Of a stretch of 64,000 bases of DNA, positions 49,056 through 57,915 are shown piece after piece. How positions within the stretch are numbered: the first letter of the stretch is position 1; every line of letters begins with the position of its first letter. The stretch is from Methylobacterium sp. Leaf117. GTDB taxonomy: Bacteria > Pseudomonadota > Alphaproteobacteria > Rhizobiales > Beijerinckiaceae. The position numbers and the translations under genes were made by a program. The notes below the pieces were generated by a model. The model ran no database searches. It had not been told where the DNA came from and saw only the letters and a program-made list of their open reading frames with translations. The stretch covers positions 451,818-515,817 of the forward strand of contig NZ_LMNL01000034.1 of the NCBI RefSeq assembly GCF_001422985.1, in the 5' to 3' direction.

Positions 49056-50330
49056 ATGGACGATGGACGGTACGACATGCTTCTGCGCGGCGGCCGGGTG
49101 ATTTGCCCGGTCTCGGGCATCGACGGCCTCAAGGACGTCGCCATCCGCGACGGGCGGATCGCCGCGGTGGCGGACAGCATCATCCCATCCGCCGCCACCG
49201 AGGTGGTCAACGTCGCGGGCAAGCTGGTCCTACCGGGCCTGATCGACACGCATGGGCACGTCTACCAGTACGTGACTGGCCGGTTCGGCCTGCCGCCGGA
49301 CATGGTCGGCGTGCGCTCGGGCGTGACCACAGTGATCGACCAGGGCGGCGCGTCCTGCATGACTCTGCCGGGGTTCCGCCACTTCATCGCCGAGCCGGCC
49401 GAGACCCGGGTCTACGCCTTCCTCTCGGCTTATCTGGTCGGTGGTCTCGAAGGGCATTTCTATCCCAATCTCTATAGCCCAGAAGGCGTCGACATCGACG
49501 CCACGGTGAAGTCGGCGGTGGAGAACCGCGACCTCGTGCGCGGCATCAAGGGGCACGCCGAGATCGGCGGGTTCGCCCGCTGGGGCATCAAAGTCATGGA
49601 GATGGCGGCCGAGATCAGCCGCCGCGCCGACCTGCCGCTTTACGTGCATTTTGGCCAGCTCTGGGGCCTGCCCGAGAGCGGCGCCAACGGCGAAGACGCC
49701 AACACGATCATGGAACGGGTGATCCCGCTGCTGCGCCCCGGGGACTACCTCGCGCATCCGTTCACCCGCCATCCCGGCGGCTTCATCAACGAAGAGGGCG
49801 TGGTCCACCCGATCATCCGGGCGGCGATGGACGCCGGCCTGCGGGTCGATGTCGGGCATGGCAGCCACTTCTCCTACCGGGTCGCCCGCGCCTCCCTGCG
49901 GGCGGGCGTCGTGCCCTACACCCTCGGGGCCGACATGCACGGCTACAACACCGAGGTGCCGCGGCCGGCAGGGACGCCCGATGAGCACCACGACGACGAG
50001 AACCACCCCTTCCTCGGCCAGGCCCGCTTCAGCCTGACCCAAGCCATGAGCTCGATGATGGCGCTTGGTCTCAGCCTCGAACAGGTCGTCCCGATGGTGA
50101 CGCAGCACCCGGCCGAGATGCTGGGCCTGTCCGACCGCATCGGCGCCCTGACCCCGGGCTTCGCCGCCGACGTCTCGGTGCTGCACGATCATCGCGGCCG
50201 CTTCCTTCTGCGCGACAACGAGGACACGCAGGTGATCGCCCAGCGCCTGCTGCAGCCGGCCTTCTGCCTGCGCGCCGGAAAGCGCTTCGACGCCGACTCA
50301 CCGATCCTACCCCAGGCCGTCGCGGCCTAA
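49056..50330 (+). CDS. amidohydrolase-superfamily metal hydrolase
   Basis: A 424-residue protein. The start at 49056 (MDDGRYDMLLRGG) follows GGAGGAC. The amidohydrolase pattern is clear: MLLRGGRVICPVSGIDGLKD (in part), the metal-binding DTHGHVYQY, carboxylated-Lys region RGIKGHAEIGGF, YVHFGQ and LAHPFTRHPGG, GADMHGYNTE and LTPGFAADVSVL. It resembles the deacetylase/dihydroorotase-like branch, hydrolysing cyclic or linear amides. The exact substrate is unknown. First gene of the MarR-controlled run; the next gene begins about 40 bases later. Confidence 0.88.
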   Translation: MDDGRYDMLLRGGRVICPVSGIDGLKDVAIRDGRIAAVADSIIPSAATEVVNVAGKLVLPGLIDTHGHVYQYVTGRFGLPPDMVGVRSGVTTVIDQGGASCMTLPGFRHFIAEPAETRVYAFLSAYLVGGLEGHFYPNLYSPEGVDIDATVKSAVENRDLVRGIKGHAEIGGFARWGIKVMEMAAEISRRADLPLYVHFGQLWGLPESGANGEDANTIMERVIPLLRPGDYLAHPFTRHPGGFINEEGVVHPIIRAAMDAGLRVDVGHGSHFSYRVARASLRAGVVPYTLGADMHGYNTEVPRPAGTPDEHHDDENHPFLGQARFSLTQAMSSMMALGLSLEQVVPMVTQHPAEMLGLSDRIGALTPGFAADVSVLHDHRGRFLLRDNEDTQVIAQRLLQPAFCLRAGKRFDADSPILPQAVAA

Positions 50331-50371
50331 TCCCGGGCATGCAGGCATACGATCGCAGGGAGACCGACAGC

Positions 50372-51262
50372 ATGGGCGACCACCAGACGCCGGATACCCC
50401 GCTGCCACCCGATCCCCGGCGCGCCTGGGCGCGCCTCGACCGGGCCGCCCGCGACGCCGCTTACGACAACAATGGCGCGGTGCCCGATGCCGCCGCCCAG
50501 GCGGCCGCGCGCAACGCGGCCTCCGCAGCCTACCGGGCGGTGCATCCCGCGGCGCTCGACATTTCCTATGGGCCCGCGCCGCGCACGGCCTTCGACCTCT
50601 ACCCGGCCGCCGACCCGGCCGCACCCTGCCTCGTCTTCATTCATGGCGGCTACTGGCAGCGCAATTCCCGCGATCTCTTCGCCTGCCTAGCCGAGGGGCC
50701 CGCCGCGGCCGGCTGGTCCGTGGCGATGCCGGGCCATACCCTCGCACCAGAGGCGAGCCTCACCCGGATCGTCGCGGAGATCGGCCTCGCCCTCGACTGG
50801 CTGGCCGAGCACGGACCGGCGCACGGAATTGCCGGTCCCCTGGTGCTCGCCGGGTGGTCGGCCGGCGCCCATCTCGCCGCCCTGCAACTCCATCACCCCG
50901 CCGTGGTGGCGGGGCTGGCGATCTCGGGCGTCTACGAGCTCGGACCGATCCGCGACACGGGCCTGAACGAGGCCCTCTGCCTCACCGATGCGGAGGTCGC
51001 GGGTCTCTCGCCCCTGCGCCAGCCGGTCGTGGCCAAGCCCCTGGCTATCGCCTACGGGACCGCTGAACGCCCGGCTCTGGTCCGCGATGCCCGCGACTTA
51101 CACGCCTTGCGCAGCGCCCACCACGCACCGGGGGCTCTGCTGCCCGTGGCCGGTGCAGAGCATTTCTCAATCCTGAACGAACTGCGCCGCCCCGGCGGCG
51201 CCCTGGTCCGTGCCGCCCGCGACCTCGTCGCGGGCCTGTCCGACGGAGGTCCGTCCGCATGA
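50372..51262 (+). CDS. alpha/beta hydrolase, kynurenine-formamidase-like
   Basis: A 296-residue protein (start MGDHQTPDTP preceded by CAGGGAG; an ATG at 50339 adds 11 residues). Alpha/beta-hydrolase marks are the oxyanion-hole HGGYWQ, the nucleophile elbow GWSAGAH (Ser) and a late His in AGAEHFSIL. HGGYW plus GWSAGAH is the pattern of arylformamidases and related short-acyl amidases. It may cleave an N-formyl or ester product from the amidohydrolase/hydroxylase pathway. Overlaps the next gene as ATGA. Confidence 0.85.
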   Translation: MGDHQTPDTPLPPDPRRAWARLDRAARDAAYDNNGAVPDAAAQAAARNAASAAYRAVHPAALDISYGPAPRTAFDLYPAADPAAPCLVFIHGGYWQRNSRDLFACLAEGPAAAGWSVAMPGHTLAPEASLTRIVAEIGLALDWLAEHGPAHGIAGPLVLAGWSAGAHLAALQLHHPAVVAGLAISGVYELGPIRDTGLNEALCLTDAEVAGLSPLRQPVVAKPLAIAYGTAERPALVRDARDLHALRSAHHAPGALLPVAGAEHFSILNELRRPGGALVRAARDLVAGLSDGGPSA

Positions 51263-53631
51263 CCGATGCGAGCCCGCTCACCGAGGGCGTCGGCGCCCGC
51301 CTGCCTCGCAAAGAGGACGATCGCCTTATGCGCGGGCGCGGACAGTATGTCGGCGACCTGCGCTTGCCCGGCCTACAGGACGTCGCCTTCGTGCGTAGCC
51401 CCCTCGCGCATGCCCGCATCCGGGCCATCCAGGTTCCGGAGGCCTATCGCGGGCAGGTCTTCACCGCGGCCGACCTCGCGGACGTGCAGCCGATCCGGGC
51501 GGTCTCGGCGCTCGCTGGCTTCAAGGTCTCCGAGCAACCGGTCCTGGCGAAGGACAAGGTGCGCCAGGTCGGCGAACTCCTGGCGATCTGCTTCGCCCCG
51601 ACCCGGGCCGAGGCCGAGGACATCGCCGCGGCCGTCGCCCTCGACCTCGAGGAGCTGCCGGCGGTCCACGACATGCAGGCGGCCCGCGCGCCGGGGTCCG
51701 CCCTGGTCCACGAGCACTGGGGCGACAACATCTTCCTGGAGACCTTCGTCGACGTGAATTTCGCGGCCGCCCTCGACGCGCCGATCCGGGTCTCGCGTAC
51801 CCTCTCCACGGGCCGCCAATGCATGGCGCCGATCGAGGGGCGGGGCACGGTCGTGCATCTCGACAACCGCCTCGACCAGCTCGTGGTCTACACGGCGAGC
51901 CAGATGCCGCACATCGTGCGCAATGGCCTATCCGAATGTCTTGGGGTCGAGCAGGGACGCCTGCGCATCGTCTCGCCCGACGTCGGCGGCGGCTTCGGCT
52001 ACAAGGCCATCCTGCTCGCCGAGGACGTCTGCCTCGCCTGGCTGGCGCTCAGGGTCGGCCATCCGGTGCGCTGGCTTGAGGACCGGCGCGAGCACCTCAC
52101 CGCCAACGCTAATTGCCGCGAGCACCACTACCGCATCACAGCCTACGCCGAGCGCGACGGCACCCTACGGGGCATCGATTGCGAGGCCACCGTCGATTCC
52201 GGTGCCTACTCGGCCTACCCCTTCTCGGCATGCCTGGAGGCCGCGCAGGTGGCGAGCATCCTGCCCGGCCCCTACGACTTCCCGTCCTATCGCTGCCGGA
52301 CCTGGTCGGTGGCCACCAACAAGTGCCCGATCCTGCCCTATCGCGGGGTCGCTCGAACCGGCGTCTGTTTCGCAATGGAGCTGATCCTCGACGCGGTGGC
52401 GGCCGAGGCAGGCCTGGAGCCCTGGGTGGTCCGCGAGAAGAACCTCGTGCGGGCCGACCAGATGCCCTTCGACAACATCACGGCCAAGCACTTCGACAGC
52501 GGCGACTACCCGGAGGCACTCCGGCGCGCCCTCGCTGCCATCGACGTCGAGGCCGTGCGAGCGCGCCAGCGGACGCCCGAGCCTGACGGGCGCCGGATCG
52601 GCCTCGGGCTGTCGATCTACTGTGAGCAGGCGGCGCACGGCACCTCGGTCTATTCCGGCTGGGGCATCCCCATGGTGCCCGGCCACGAGCAGGCCGGCGC
52701 CCGCCTGACGCCCGACGGAGGCCTCGAACTCCGGATCGGAGCGCATTCCCACGGCCAGGGACTGGAGACCACCCTGGCCCAGGTGGCGCACGAGATCCTC
52801 GGCGTGCCGGTGGCGCGGACGCGAGTCGTTCACGGTGACACCGCGATGACGCCCTATTCCACCGGCTCCTGGGGCTCGCGCGTAATGGTGATGGCGGGCG
52901 GCGCCGTGGCGGCGGCCTGCCGCGAACTCGCGGACCGCGCCCTGCGCATCGGCGCGCACCTGCTCCAGGCCGACCCAGCGGCCTGCCACTTCGAGGCCGG
53001 CCGCGTCATCGGTCCCTCAGGTGACATCGGTCTCGCGCAGATCGCGCACACCTGGTACCGGCGCCCGCAGGATCTCGCCCGCGACGTCGATGCCGGCGGG
53101 CTCGAAGTTACCGCAGGCTACAAGCCCCAGCGTGATTCCGGCACCTTCTCGTACGCGGCCCACGCGGCCGTCGTCGCGGTGGACCCGGATCTCGGTGCGG
53201 TGGAGATCCTCGACTACGTGATCGTCGAGGACGGCGGCACCCTGGTGAACCCGCTCGTAGTCGACGGCCAGATCTATGGCGGCCTCGCGCAGGGGATCGG
53301 CACGGCCCTCTACGAGGAGATGCGCTTCGATGCCCGCGGGCAGCCCCTCGCCTCGACTTTCGCCGACTACCTCCTGCCAGGTCCCGCCGAGGTGCCCGAG
53401 CCGCGCATCGACCACATGGCGACGCCCTCGCCTTACACGCAGTTCGGCGTGAAGGGCATCGGCGAGGGCGGGGCGATCGCACCGCCGGCGGCCCTGGCCA
53501 ACGCGATCAACGACGCCCTGCGCCCCCTCGGCGCGACGATGCTGCATGCGCCGGTGAGCCAGCACCGCATCGTCGAGGCCGTGCTGGAGGCCCGCGCAGC
53601 TGCCCTCGCACGCCCCCGGGAGGCCGCATGA
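51259..53631 (+). CDS. molybdenum hydroxylase large (Mo-binding) subunit, CoxL/XdhB-like
   Basis: A 790-residue xanthine-oxidase-family subunit that carries the molybdopterin-cytosine-dinucleotide cofactor. Landmarks: GVGARLPRKEDDRLMRGRGQ, GRGTVVHLD, VGGGFGYK, the loop PYRGVARTG (360-368) and the catalytic glutamate in KGIGEGGAI (Glu736). CO dehydrogenase proper has AYRCSFR; here the loop is PYRGVAR, so this is a type II or other carbon-hydroxylating enzyme, not CODH. It should hydroxylate an aromatic or N-heterocyclic C-H using water. Start overlaps the formamidase-like gene; next subunits follow with ATGA overlaps. Confidence 0.93.
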   Translation: MTDASPLTEGVGARLPRKEDDRLMRGRGQYVGDLRLPGLQDVAFVRSPLAHARIRAIQVPEAYRGQVFTAADLADVQPIRAVSALAGFKVSEQPVLAKDKVRQVGELLAICFAPTRAEAEDIAAAVALDLEELPAVHDMQAARAPGSALVHEHWGDNIFLETFVDVNFAAALDAPIRVSRTLSTGRQCMAPIEGRGTVVHLDNRLDQLVVYTASQMPHIVRNGLSECLGVEQGRLRIVSPDVGGGFGYKAILLAEDVCLAWLALRVGHPVRWLEDRREHLTANANCREHHYRITAYAERDGTLRGIDCEATVDSGAYSAYPFSACLEAAQVASILPGPYDFPSYRCRTWSVATNKCPILPYRGVARTGVCFAMELILDAVAAEAGLEPWVVREKNLVRADQMPFDNITAKHFDSGDYPEALRRALAAIDVEAVRARQRTPEPDGRRIGLGLSIYCEQAAHGTSVYSGWGIPMVPGHEQAGARLTPDGGLELRIGAHSHGQGLETTLAQVAHEILGVPVARTRVVHGDTAMTPYSTGSWGSRVMVMAGGAVAAACRELADRALRIGAHLLQADPAACHFEAGRVIGPSGDIGLAQIAHTWYRRPQDLARDVDAGGLEVTAGYKPQRDSGTFSYAAHAAVVAVDPDLGAVEILDYVIVEDGGTLVNPLVVDGQIYGGLAQGIGTALYEEMRFDARGQPLASTFADYLLPGPAEVPEPRIDHMATPSPYTQFGVKGIGEGGAIAPPAALANAINDALRPLGATMLHAPVSQHRIVEAVLEARAAALARPREAA

Positions 53632-54521
53632 AATCCGCCCGCTTCGCCTACGAGCGCCCCGGCGACCTCGCCGCCCTGCTGGCGCGGCTGGCCGAGGCCG
53701 GAGACGGCGTGAAGCTGATGGCCGGGGGCCAGTCCCTCGGCCCGATGCTCAACCTGCGTCTGGCCGAGCCCGAGCGCGTCCTCGACATCACGGGCATTCC
53801 CGAGCTGCGCCGCGCGGCGATCGAGGGCGACACCCTAGTGCTCGGCGCCTGCGTCACCCACGCAGACATTGAGGACGGGCGCGTTCCGGACCTCACCGGC
53901 GGGGCCATGGCCCGCGTGGCGACGGCCATCGCCTACCGGCCGGTGCGCAATCGGGGCACGATCGGCGGCTCCTTGGTCCATGCAGATCCCGCCGCCGACT
54001 GGGTCAGTGCGCTGGTTGCCCTCGGCGCCGAGGTCGAGCTGGTCACTGCCTCCGGACGGCGGCGCTTGGCCGTCGAACGCTTCGTCACCGGCGCCCTCGA
54101 CGTAGCCCTGGCGCCCGGCGAGATGCTGGTGGCGGTGCGGATCCCCGCCCTGAGTCCCGGCGCCGCCTGGGGCTACGCCAAGCATTGCTCCAAGATCGGC
54201 GAGTTCGCCCACGCCATCGGCGCCGTGCGGATCGAGCCCGATGCGGGGCGCGCCCGGGTAGTGGTCGGCGCCATCGAGCGAGCGCCCCTGCTGGTGCCGG
54301 ACCCGCGCGACCTGTTCGGCGGCCGCATCGGCCGGGATTTCGGCGAGCGCTTCGACGCCCGCGCCGCCGAGGCTGTCCTGCGGCAGGCCGGCATGACGGA
54401 CGCGGTGGCACGCCACGTCCACGTCACCGTGCTGGGTCGCGCCGTCGCCCAAGCTGCAGCCCCGCTCCCTTCCACCGCCCTGCCACCGTCCCCCACCCGT
54501 ACCGTCAGCGAGGCCGCATGA
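53628..54521 (+). CDS. molybdenum hydroxylase medium (FAD) subunit, CoxM-like
   Basis: A 297-residue FAD-binding subunit. MKSARFAYERPGDLAALLAR opens the PCMH-type domain; KLMAGGQSLGPMLNLRLAEP (in part) is the FAD pyrophosphate loop, and TIGGSLVHADPAADW the second FAD contact. A C-terminal CO-dehydrogenase-flavoprotein domain follows with a Pro/Ala-rich end. It relays electrons from the 2Fe-2S clusters. It overlaps its neighbours on both sides by four bases. Confidence 0.92.
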   Translation: MKSARFAYERPGDLAALLARLAEAGDGVKLMAGGQSLGPMLNLRLAEPERVLDITGIPELRRAAIEGDTLVLGACVTHADIEDGRVPDLTGGAMARVATAIAYRPVRNRGTIGGSLVHADPAADWVSALVALGAEVELVTASGRRRLAVERFVTGALDVALAPGEMLVAVRIPALSPGAAWGYAKHCSKIGEFAHAIGAVRIEPDAGRARVVVGAIERAPLLVPDPRDLFGGRIGRDFGERFDARAAEAVLRQAGMTDAVARHVHVTVLGRAVAQAAAPLPSTALPPSPTRTVSEAA

Positions 54522-55747
54522 GCACCGCATCGGCCGCCCTTCGCGATGACAGCTTGCCCCTCGACCTCACAGTGAACGGCCGGGCCCGGAGCCTGCGCGC
54601 CGAGCCGCGCACGCATCTCGGTGACGTCCTGCGCGAAGCTCTCGATCTCACCGGCACGCATCTCGGCTGCGAGCACGGGGTCTGCGGCGCCTGCACGGTG
54701 CTCCTCGACGGCGAGCCGGCCCGCGCCTGCCTCACCTTCTCGGGGGCCTGCGCCGGCGCCGAGATCGTCACCATCGAGGGGCTCGACGATGATCCGGTCG
54801 CCGGCGAGTTGCGCGCCGCCTTCAACCGCGAGCACGCCCTGCAGTGCGGCTACTGCACGCCCGGCATGCTTATCGCCGCCCGCGATCTCGTCCTGCGCCT
54901 GCCGGAGGCGGACGAGCGCCGGATCCGGGCCGGCCTCTCCGGCAACCTCTGCCGCTGCACCGGCTATGTCGGCATCGTCCGGGCCGTGCACAGCGTCCTC
55001 GCCGAGCGCCGGGCTCGGGGCATCGCGCCGGAGACCGGTGCGCACCGCCCCCTCGGACCCATCGGGGCCCGCCCCGGTACGTCCGTTGCAGCAGCCCGAA
55101 CCCCGCTGCCCCGGGCCGCGGCGAGCCCTCCGGCGATGGCTACGCTGCCGACTGCGGATCTCGGGGCAGATTTCGTGCCTGCCCACCGGTTCGAACAGTC
55201 GTTCCAGGTGGCGCATCCGCCCGAGATCGTCTTCGCCGCGTTCGGCGACGTGGAGGCCGTGGCCGCCTGCCTGCCCGGGGCGGTGCTGACGGGCCCACCG
55301 AGCCCGGAGGCCGTCGAGGGCGCCCTCCAGGTGCGGATCGGCCCCATCGCGGCGCAATTCCGCGGGCGGGCCCGCATCAGCCAGGACGAAGAGACCCGGT
55401 CGGGGCGCATCGTCGGCGCGGGCAGCGATGCCGGCGGCCGGTCCGCCGCCCAGGGCGAGATCCGCTACCGGGTCATGGCGGGTGAGGAAACCGGCACGGC
55501 CCGAGTCGATCTCGCCATCGGCTACACCCTAAAGGGACCGCTGGCACAGTTCGGCCGGCCCGGGCTCGTACGCGATCTCGCCGGACGGCTCTGTGCGGAC
55601 TTCACCCGGAACCTCGAGGCCCGGCTCTCAGGCGCCCCGGCTCCGAAGACGACCGGCCTGAACCCACTGCACCTCCTGCTCTCCACCCTCCTAGCGCCGT
55701 TGCGGCGGCGCCTCGCCGCCCTCTTGGCGCCTCTGCGGCGCCTCTGA
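54518..55747 (+). CDS. molybdenum hydroxylase small 2Fe-2S subunit fused to a CoxG-like SRPBCC domain
   Basis: A 409-residue fusion. Residues 12-168 are a complete CoxS-type subunit: plant-type cluster ligands Cys51, Cys56, Cys59, Cys71 and second-cluster ligands Cys110, Cys113, Cys145, Cys147 (CGYC...CRC). A Pro/Ala linker (about 170-220) leads to a CoxG/SRPBCC domain (224-372: FEQSFQVAHPPEIVFAAFGD and VAACLPGAVLTG). A Leu/Arg-rich tail (385-409) could bind the membrane. Usually CoxS and CoxG are separate proteins; CoxG of a CO dehydrogenase is reported to carry quinone. The fusion suggests electrons leave this enzyme directly to quinone. Start ATG overlaps the FAD-subunit stop. Confidence 0.92.
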   Translation: MSTASAALRDDSLPLDLTVNGRARSLRAEPRTHLGDVLREALDLTGTHLGCEHGVCGACTVLLDGEPARACLTFSGACAGAEIVTIEGLDDDPVAGELRAAFNREHALQCGYCTPGMLIAARDLVLRLPEADERRIRAGLSGNLCRCTGYVGIVRAVHSVLAERRARGIAPETGAHRPLGPIGARPGTSVAAARTPLPRAAASPPAMATLPTADLGADFVPAHRFEQSFQVAHPPEIVFAAFGDVEAVAACLPGAVLTGPPSPEAVEGALQVRIGPIAAQFRGRARISQDEETRSGRIVGAGSDAGGRSAAQGEIRYRVMAGEETGTARVDLAIGYTLKGPLAQFGRPGLVRDLAGRLCADFTRNLEARLSGAPAPKTTGLNPLHLLLSTLLAPLRRRLAALLAPLRRL

Positions 55748-55811
55748 GCGCCCTTCATCCTCGCCAGACCGCCTTCGCCTTCCCATTCGCCCACCGAGAC
55801 CGGAGCCCACC

Positions 55812-56969
55812 ATGACGCGCAGCAGCCTCACGAGACTCCCCGCCCTCACGCTTGCGCTCAGCCTCTCGGCGGGATTCGCCCAGGCCCAGGCGATCCGGAT
55901 CGGCGTCAACGAGCCCTTGACCGGCCCATTCGCGGCCTCCGGCACCTACGTGGTCAACGGCGCGAAGATCGCCGCGGACGAGATCAACGCCAAGGGCGGC
56001 GTCCTGGGCCGGACGCTCGAACTCGTCATCGAGGACAACAAGAGCAACCCCACCGAAGCCGCGGCGGTGGCCGAGAAGCTGATCACCAGCGACAAGACGC
56101 CGGTGCTGATGGGAGCCTGGGGATCTAGCCTCACCCTGGCGGTAATGCCCAAGCTCGCCGATTACGAGACCGCGATGCTGGTCGAGACTTCGTCCTCCGG
56201 CAAGATCACCACTTCAGGCAATCCGTTCGTCTTCCGCATCTCGCCGCCCTCGGCGCTAGAGGCCGAGGCTTTCGCGCCCCTGGTGGAGAAGATCGGTCTG
56301 AAGAAGGTCGACTTCCTCGCCATCAACAACGACTGGGGCCGGGGGGCGGCCGCCGATTTTACCAAGATGCTCAAGGGCAAGGGTGTCAGCGTCGGCCTCA
56401 TGGAGACCATGGATCAGGGCGCGCAGGACATGAGCGCCCAGCTCTCCAAGCTGAAGGGGTCGGACGCCGACACCATCATGATCACCGCCGCCGTCGATCA
56501 GCTCACATTGCTATTCAAGCAGATGGCGGCCCTCGGCCTCAAGAAGCGGGTCATCACCACCGGCGGCTCGCAGAATCCCGACCAAATAATCGCCCAGGCG
56601 GGGGCTGCGGCCGATGGGACGATGCACCTGACCACCTTCCTGCCCTGGTACCCCGAGAAGACCCCGAACCCGGCGGCGACGGCCTACTTCATCGGCGAGT
56701 GGAAGAAGCGCGGCTTTGAGTTCGCTGGCGTCACCGAGAGCTTCCGCGGCTACGATGGCATCCGCGCCATCGCGGCGGCCATCGAGAAGGGCGGCGCCGC
56801 CGACGCCGCCGCGATTCGCAAGGGCTTCTGGTCGGTGGATTTCACCGGCCTCAACGGTCCGATCCGCTTCGCGAAGGCCGGCCCGTCCGGGTCCGAGAGC
56901 GGCCAGAGCAAGCCGGACGTCTACCTCGTGAAGATCGAAGCCGGCAAAGTCGTCGTCCCCGAGCTCTAA
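55812..56969 (+). CDS. ABC transporter substrate-binding protein (branched-chain amino acid type)
   Basis: A 385-residue type I periplasmic binding protein. The signal peptide ends near AQAQ (residue 26). Mature start IRIGVNEPLTGPFAASGTYV. Leu/Ile/Val-binding landmarks include GGVLGRTLELVIEDNKSNPT (in part), WGSSLTLAVMPKLADYE, FVFRISPPSALEAEAFAPL (in part) and a Tyr-rich hinge TFLPWYPEKTPNPAATAYF (in part). It delivers a ligand to the LivHMGF-like complex that follows. Within this operon the ligand is probably the pathway's substrate rather than leucine. Confidence 0.9.
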   Translation: MTRSSLTRLPALTLALSLSAGFAQAQAIRIGVNEPLTGPFAASGTYVVNGAKIAADEINAKGGVLGRTLELVIEDNKSNPTEAAAVAEKLITSDKTPVLMGAWGSSLTLAVMPKLADYETAMLVETSSSGKITTSGNPFVFRISPPSALEAEAFAPLVEKIGLKKVDFLAINNDWGRGAAADFTKMLKGKGVSVGLMETMDQGAQDMSAQLSKLKGSDADTIMITAAVDQLTLLFKQMAALGLKKRVITTGGSQNPDQIIAQAGAAADGTMHLTTFLPWYPEKTPNPAATAYFIGEWKKRGFEFAGVTESFRGYDGIRAIAAAIEKGGAADAAAIRKGFWSVDFTGLNGPIRFAKAGPSGSESGQSKPDVYLVKIEAGKVVVPEL

Positions 56970-57042
56970 CGCCGGCCGCTCCCATACCCGGTCGCCCGCC
57001 TCCGGGCCGGCCGGGCTCCCGTCCGCTCCGGCGAGGGCCCTC

Positions 57043-57915
57043 ATGAACGAGTTTCTGCAGCACCTCCTCAACACCCTGATCCTGGGCGGCACCTATGCCC
57101 TCCTGGGCATCGGCCTGACCTTGATCTTCGGCATCATGAACGTGGTAAACTTCACCCACGGAGCGCTCTACACGGTGGGCGCCTACTTCATGTACCTGGC
57201 GGTGACAGCTCTGGGTCTCAACTTCTTCGCGGCCCTGCCGACGGCGGTCCTCGGCGGCCTCCTCCTCGGGGCGACCCTCGACCTAGCCCTGCTGCGACCA
57301 CTGCGCAACGCGGACATGGACACCACCATGCTGGTCATGATCGGGGCCGGCATCGTTCTGCAATCGGGCACGCTCTGGCTCTTCGGCGGCGTCGCCAAGT
57401 CGATCCCGACGCCGTTCCCCGACGCGCCGCTCCAGCTCGGCCCCGTCTCGGTGTCCTGGCTGCGCCTGTTCGTGCTCGGAGCGGCCCTTGTACTGATCGG
57501 CCTGACCTACTGGCTGATCAACCGCACCCGGCTCGGGCTCGCCATGCGGGCCACCTTCCAGGACCACGACACCGCCGCCCTGATGGGCGTCAACGTGCGG
57601 CTGATCTACACCGCGACCTTCGCCATGGGTTCGAGCCTCGCGGCGGCAGCCGGGGCCCTGCTCGGCCCGGTCTACGTCGTGTTCCCGCAGATGGGCGGCA
57701 TGGCCGAGTTGAAGGCGTTCGCCATCGTCATTCTGGGGGGCCTCGGTAACGTCACCGGCGCCGCCATCGGCGGCTTCATCCTGGCGCTCGCCGAGGAACT
57801 CGGCGCCGGCTACATCTCCTCGGGCTACCGTGACGCCATGGGCTTCCTGATCATCATCGCGGTGCTGATCTTCAAGCCGACCGGCCTGTTCGCCAAGGCG
57901 GAGCGCATCGGATGA
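57043..57915 (+). CDS. ABC transporter permease, LivH-like
   Basis: A 290-residue inner-membrane permease with about eight helices. It has LIFGIMNVVNFTHGALYTVG and the coupling region AMRATFQDHDTAALMGVNVR. Compared with UrtB it lacks the long soluble N-terminus, so it is a LivH-type protein. Begins 73 bases after the binding-protein gene; ends with an ATGA overlap with the LivM-like gene. Confidence 0.92.
   Translation: MNEFLQHLLNTLILGGTYALLGIGLTLIFGIMNVVNFTHGALYTVGAYFMYLAVTALGLNFFAALPTAVLGGLLLGATLDLALLRPLRNADMDTTMLVMIGAGIVLQSGTLWLFGGVAKSIPTPFPDAPLQLGPVSVSWLRLFVLGAALVLIGLTYWLINRTRLGLAMRATFQDHDTAALMGVNVRLIYTATFAMGSSLAAAAGALLGPVYVVFPQMGGMAELKAFAIVILGGLGNVTGAAIGGFILALAEELGAGYISSGYRDAMGFLIIIAVLIFKPTGLFAKAERIG

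Noticed and set aside
51259..54521. Form I aerobic CO dehydrogenase (coxMSL)
   Set aside because: The active-site loop reads PYRGVAR instead of AYRCSFR, and gene order is L-M-S; the operon also holds hydrolases and an importer.
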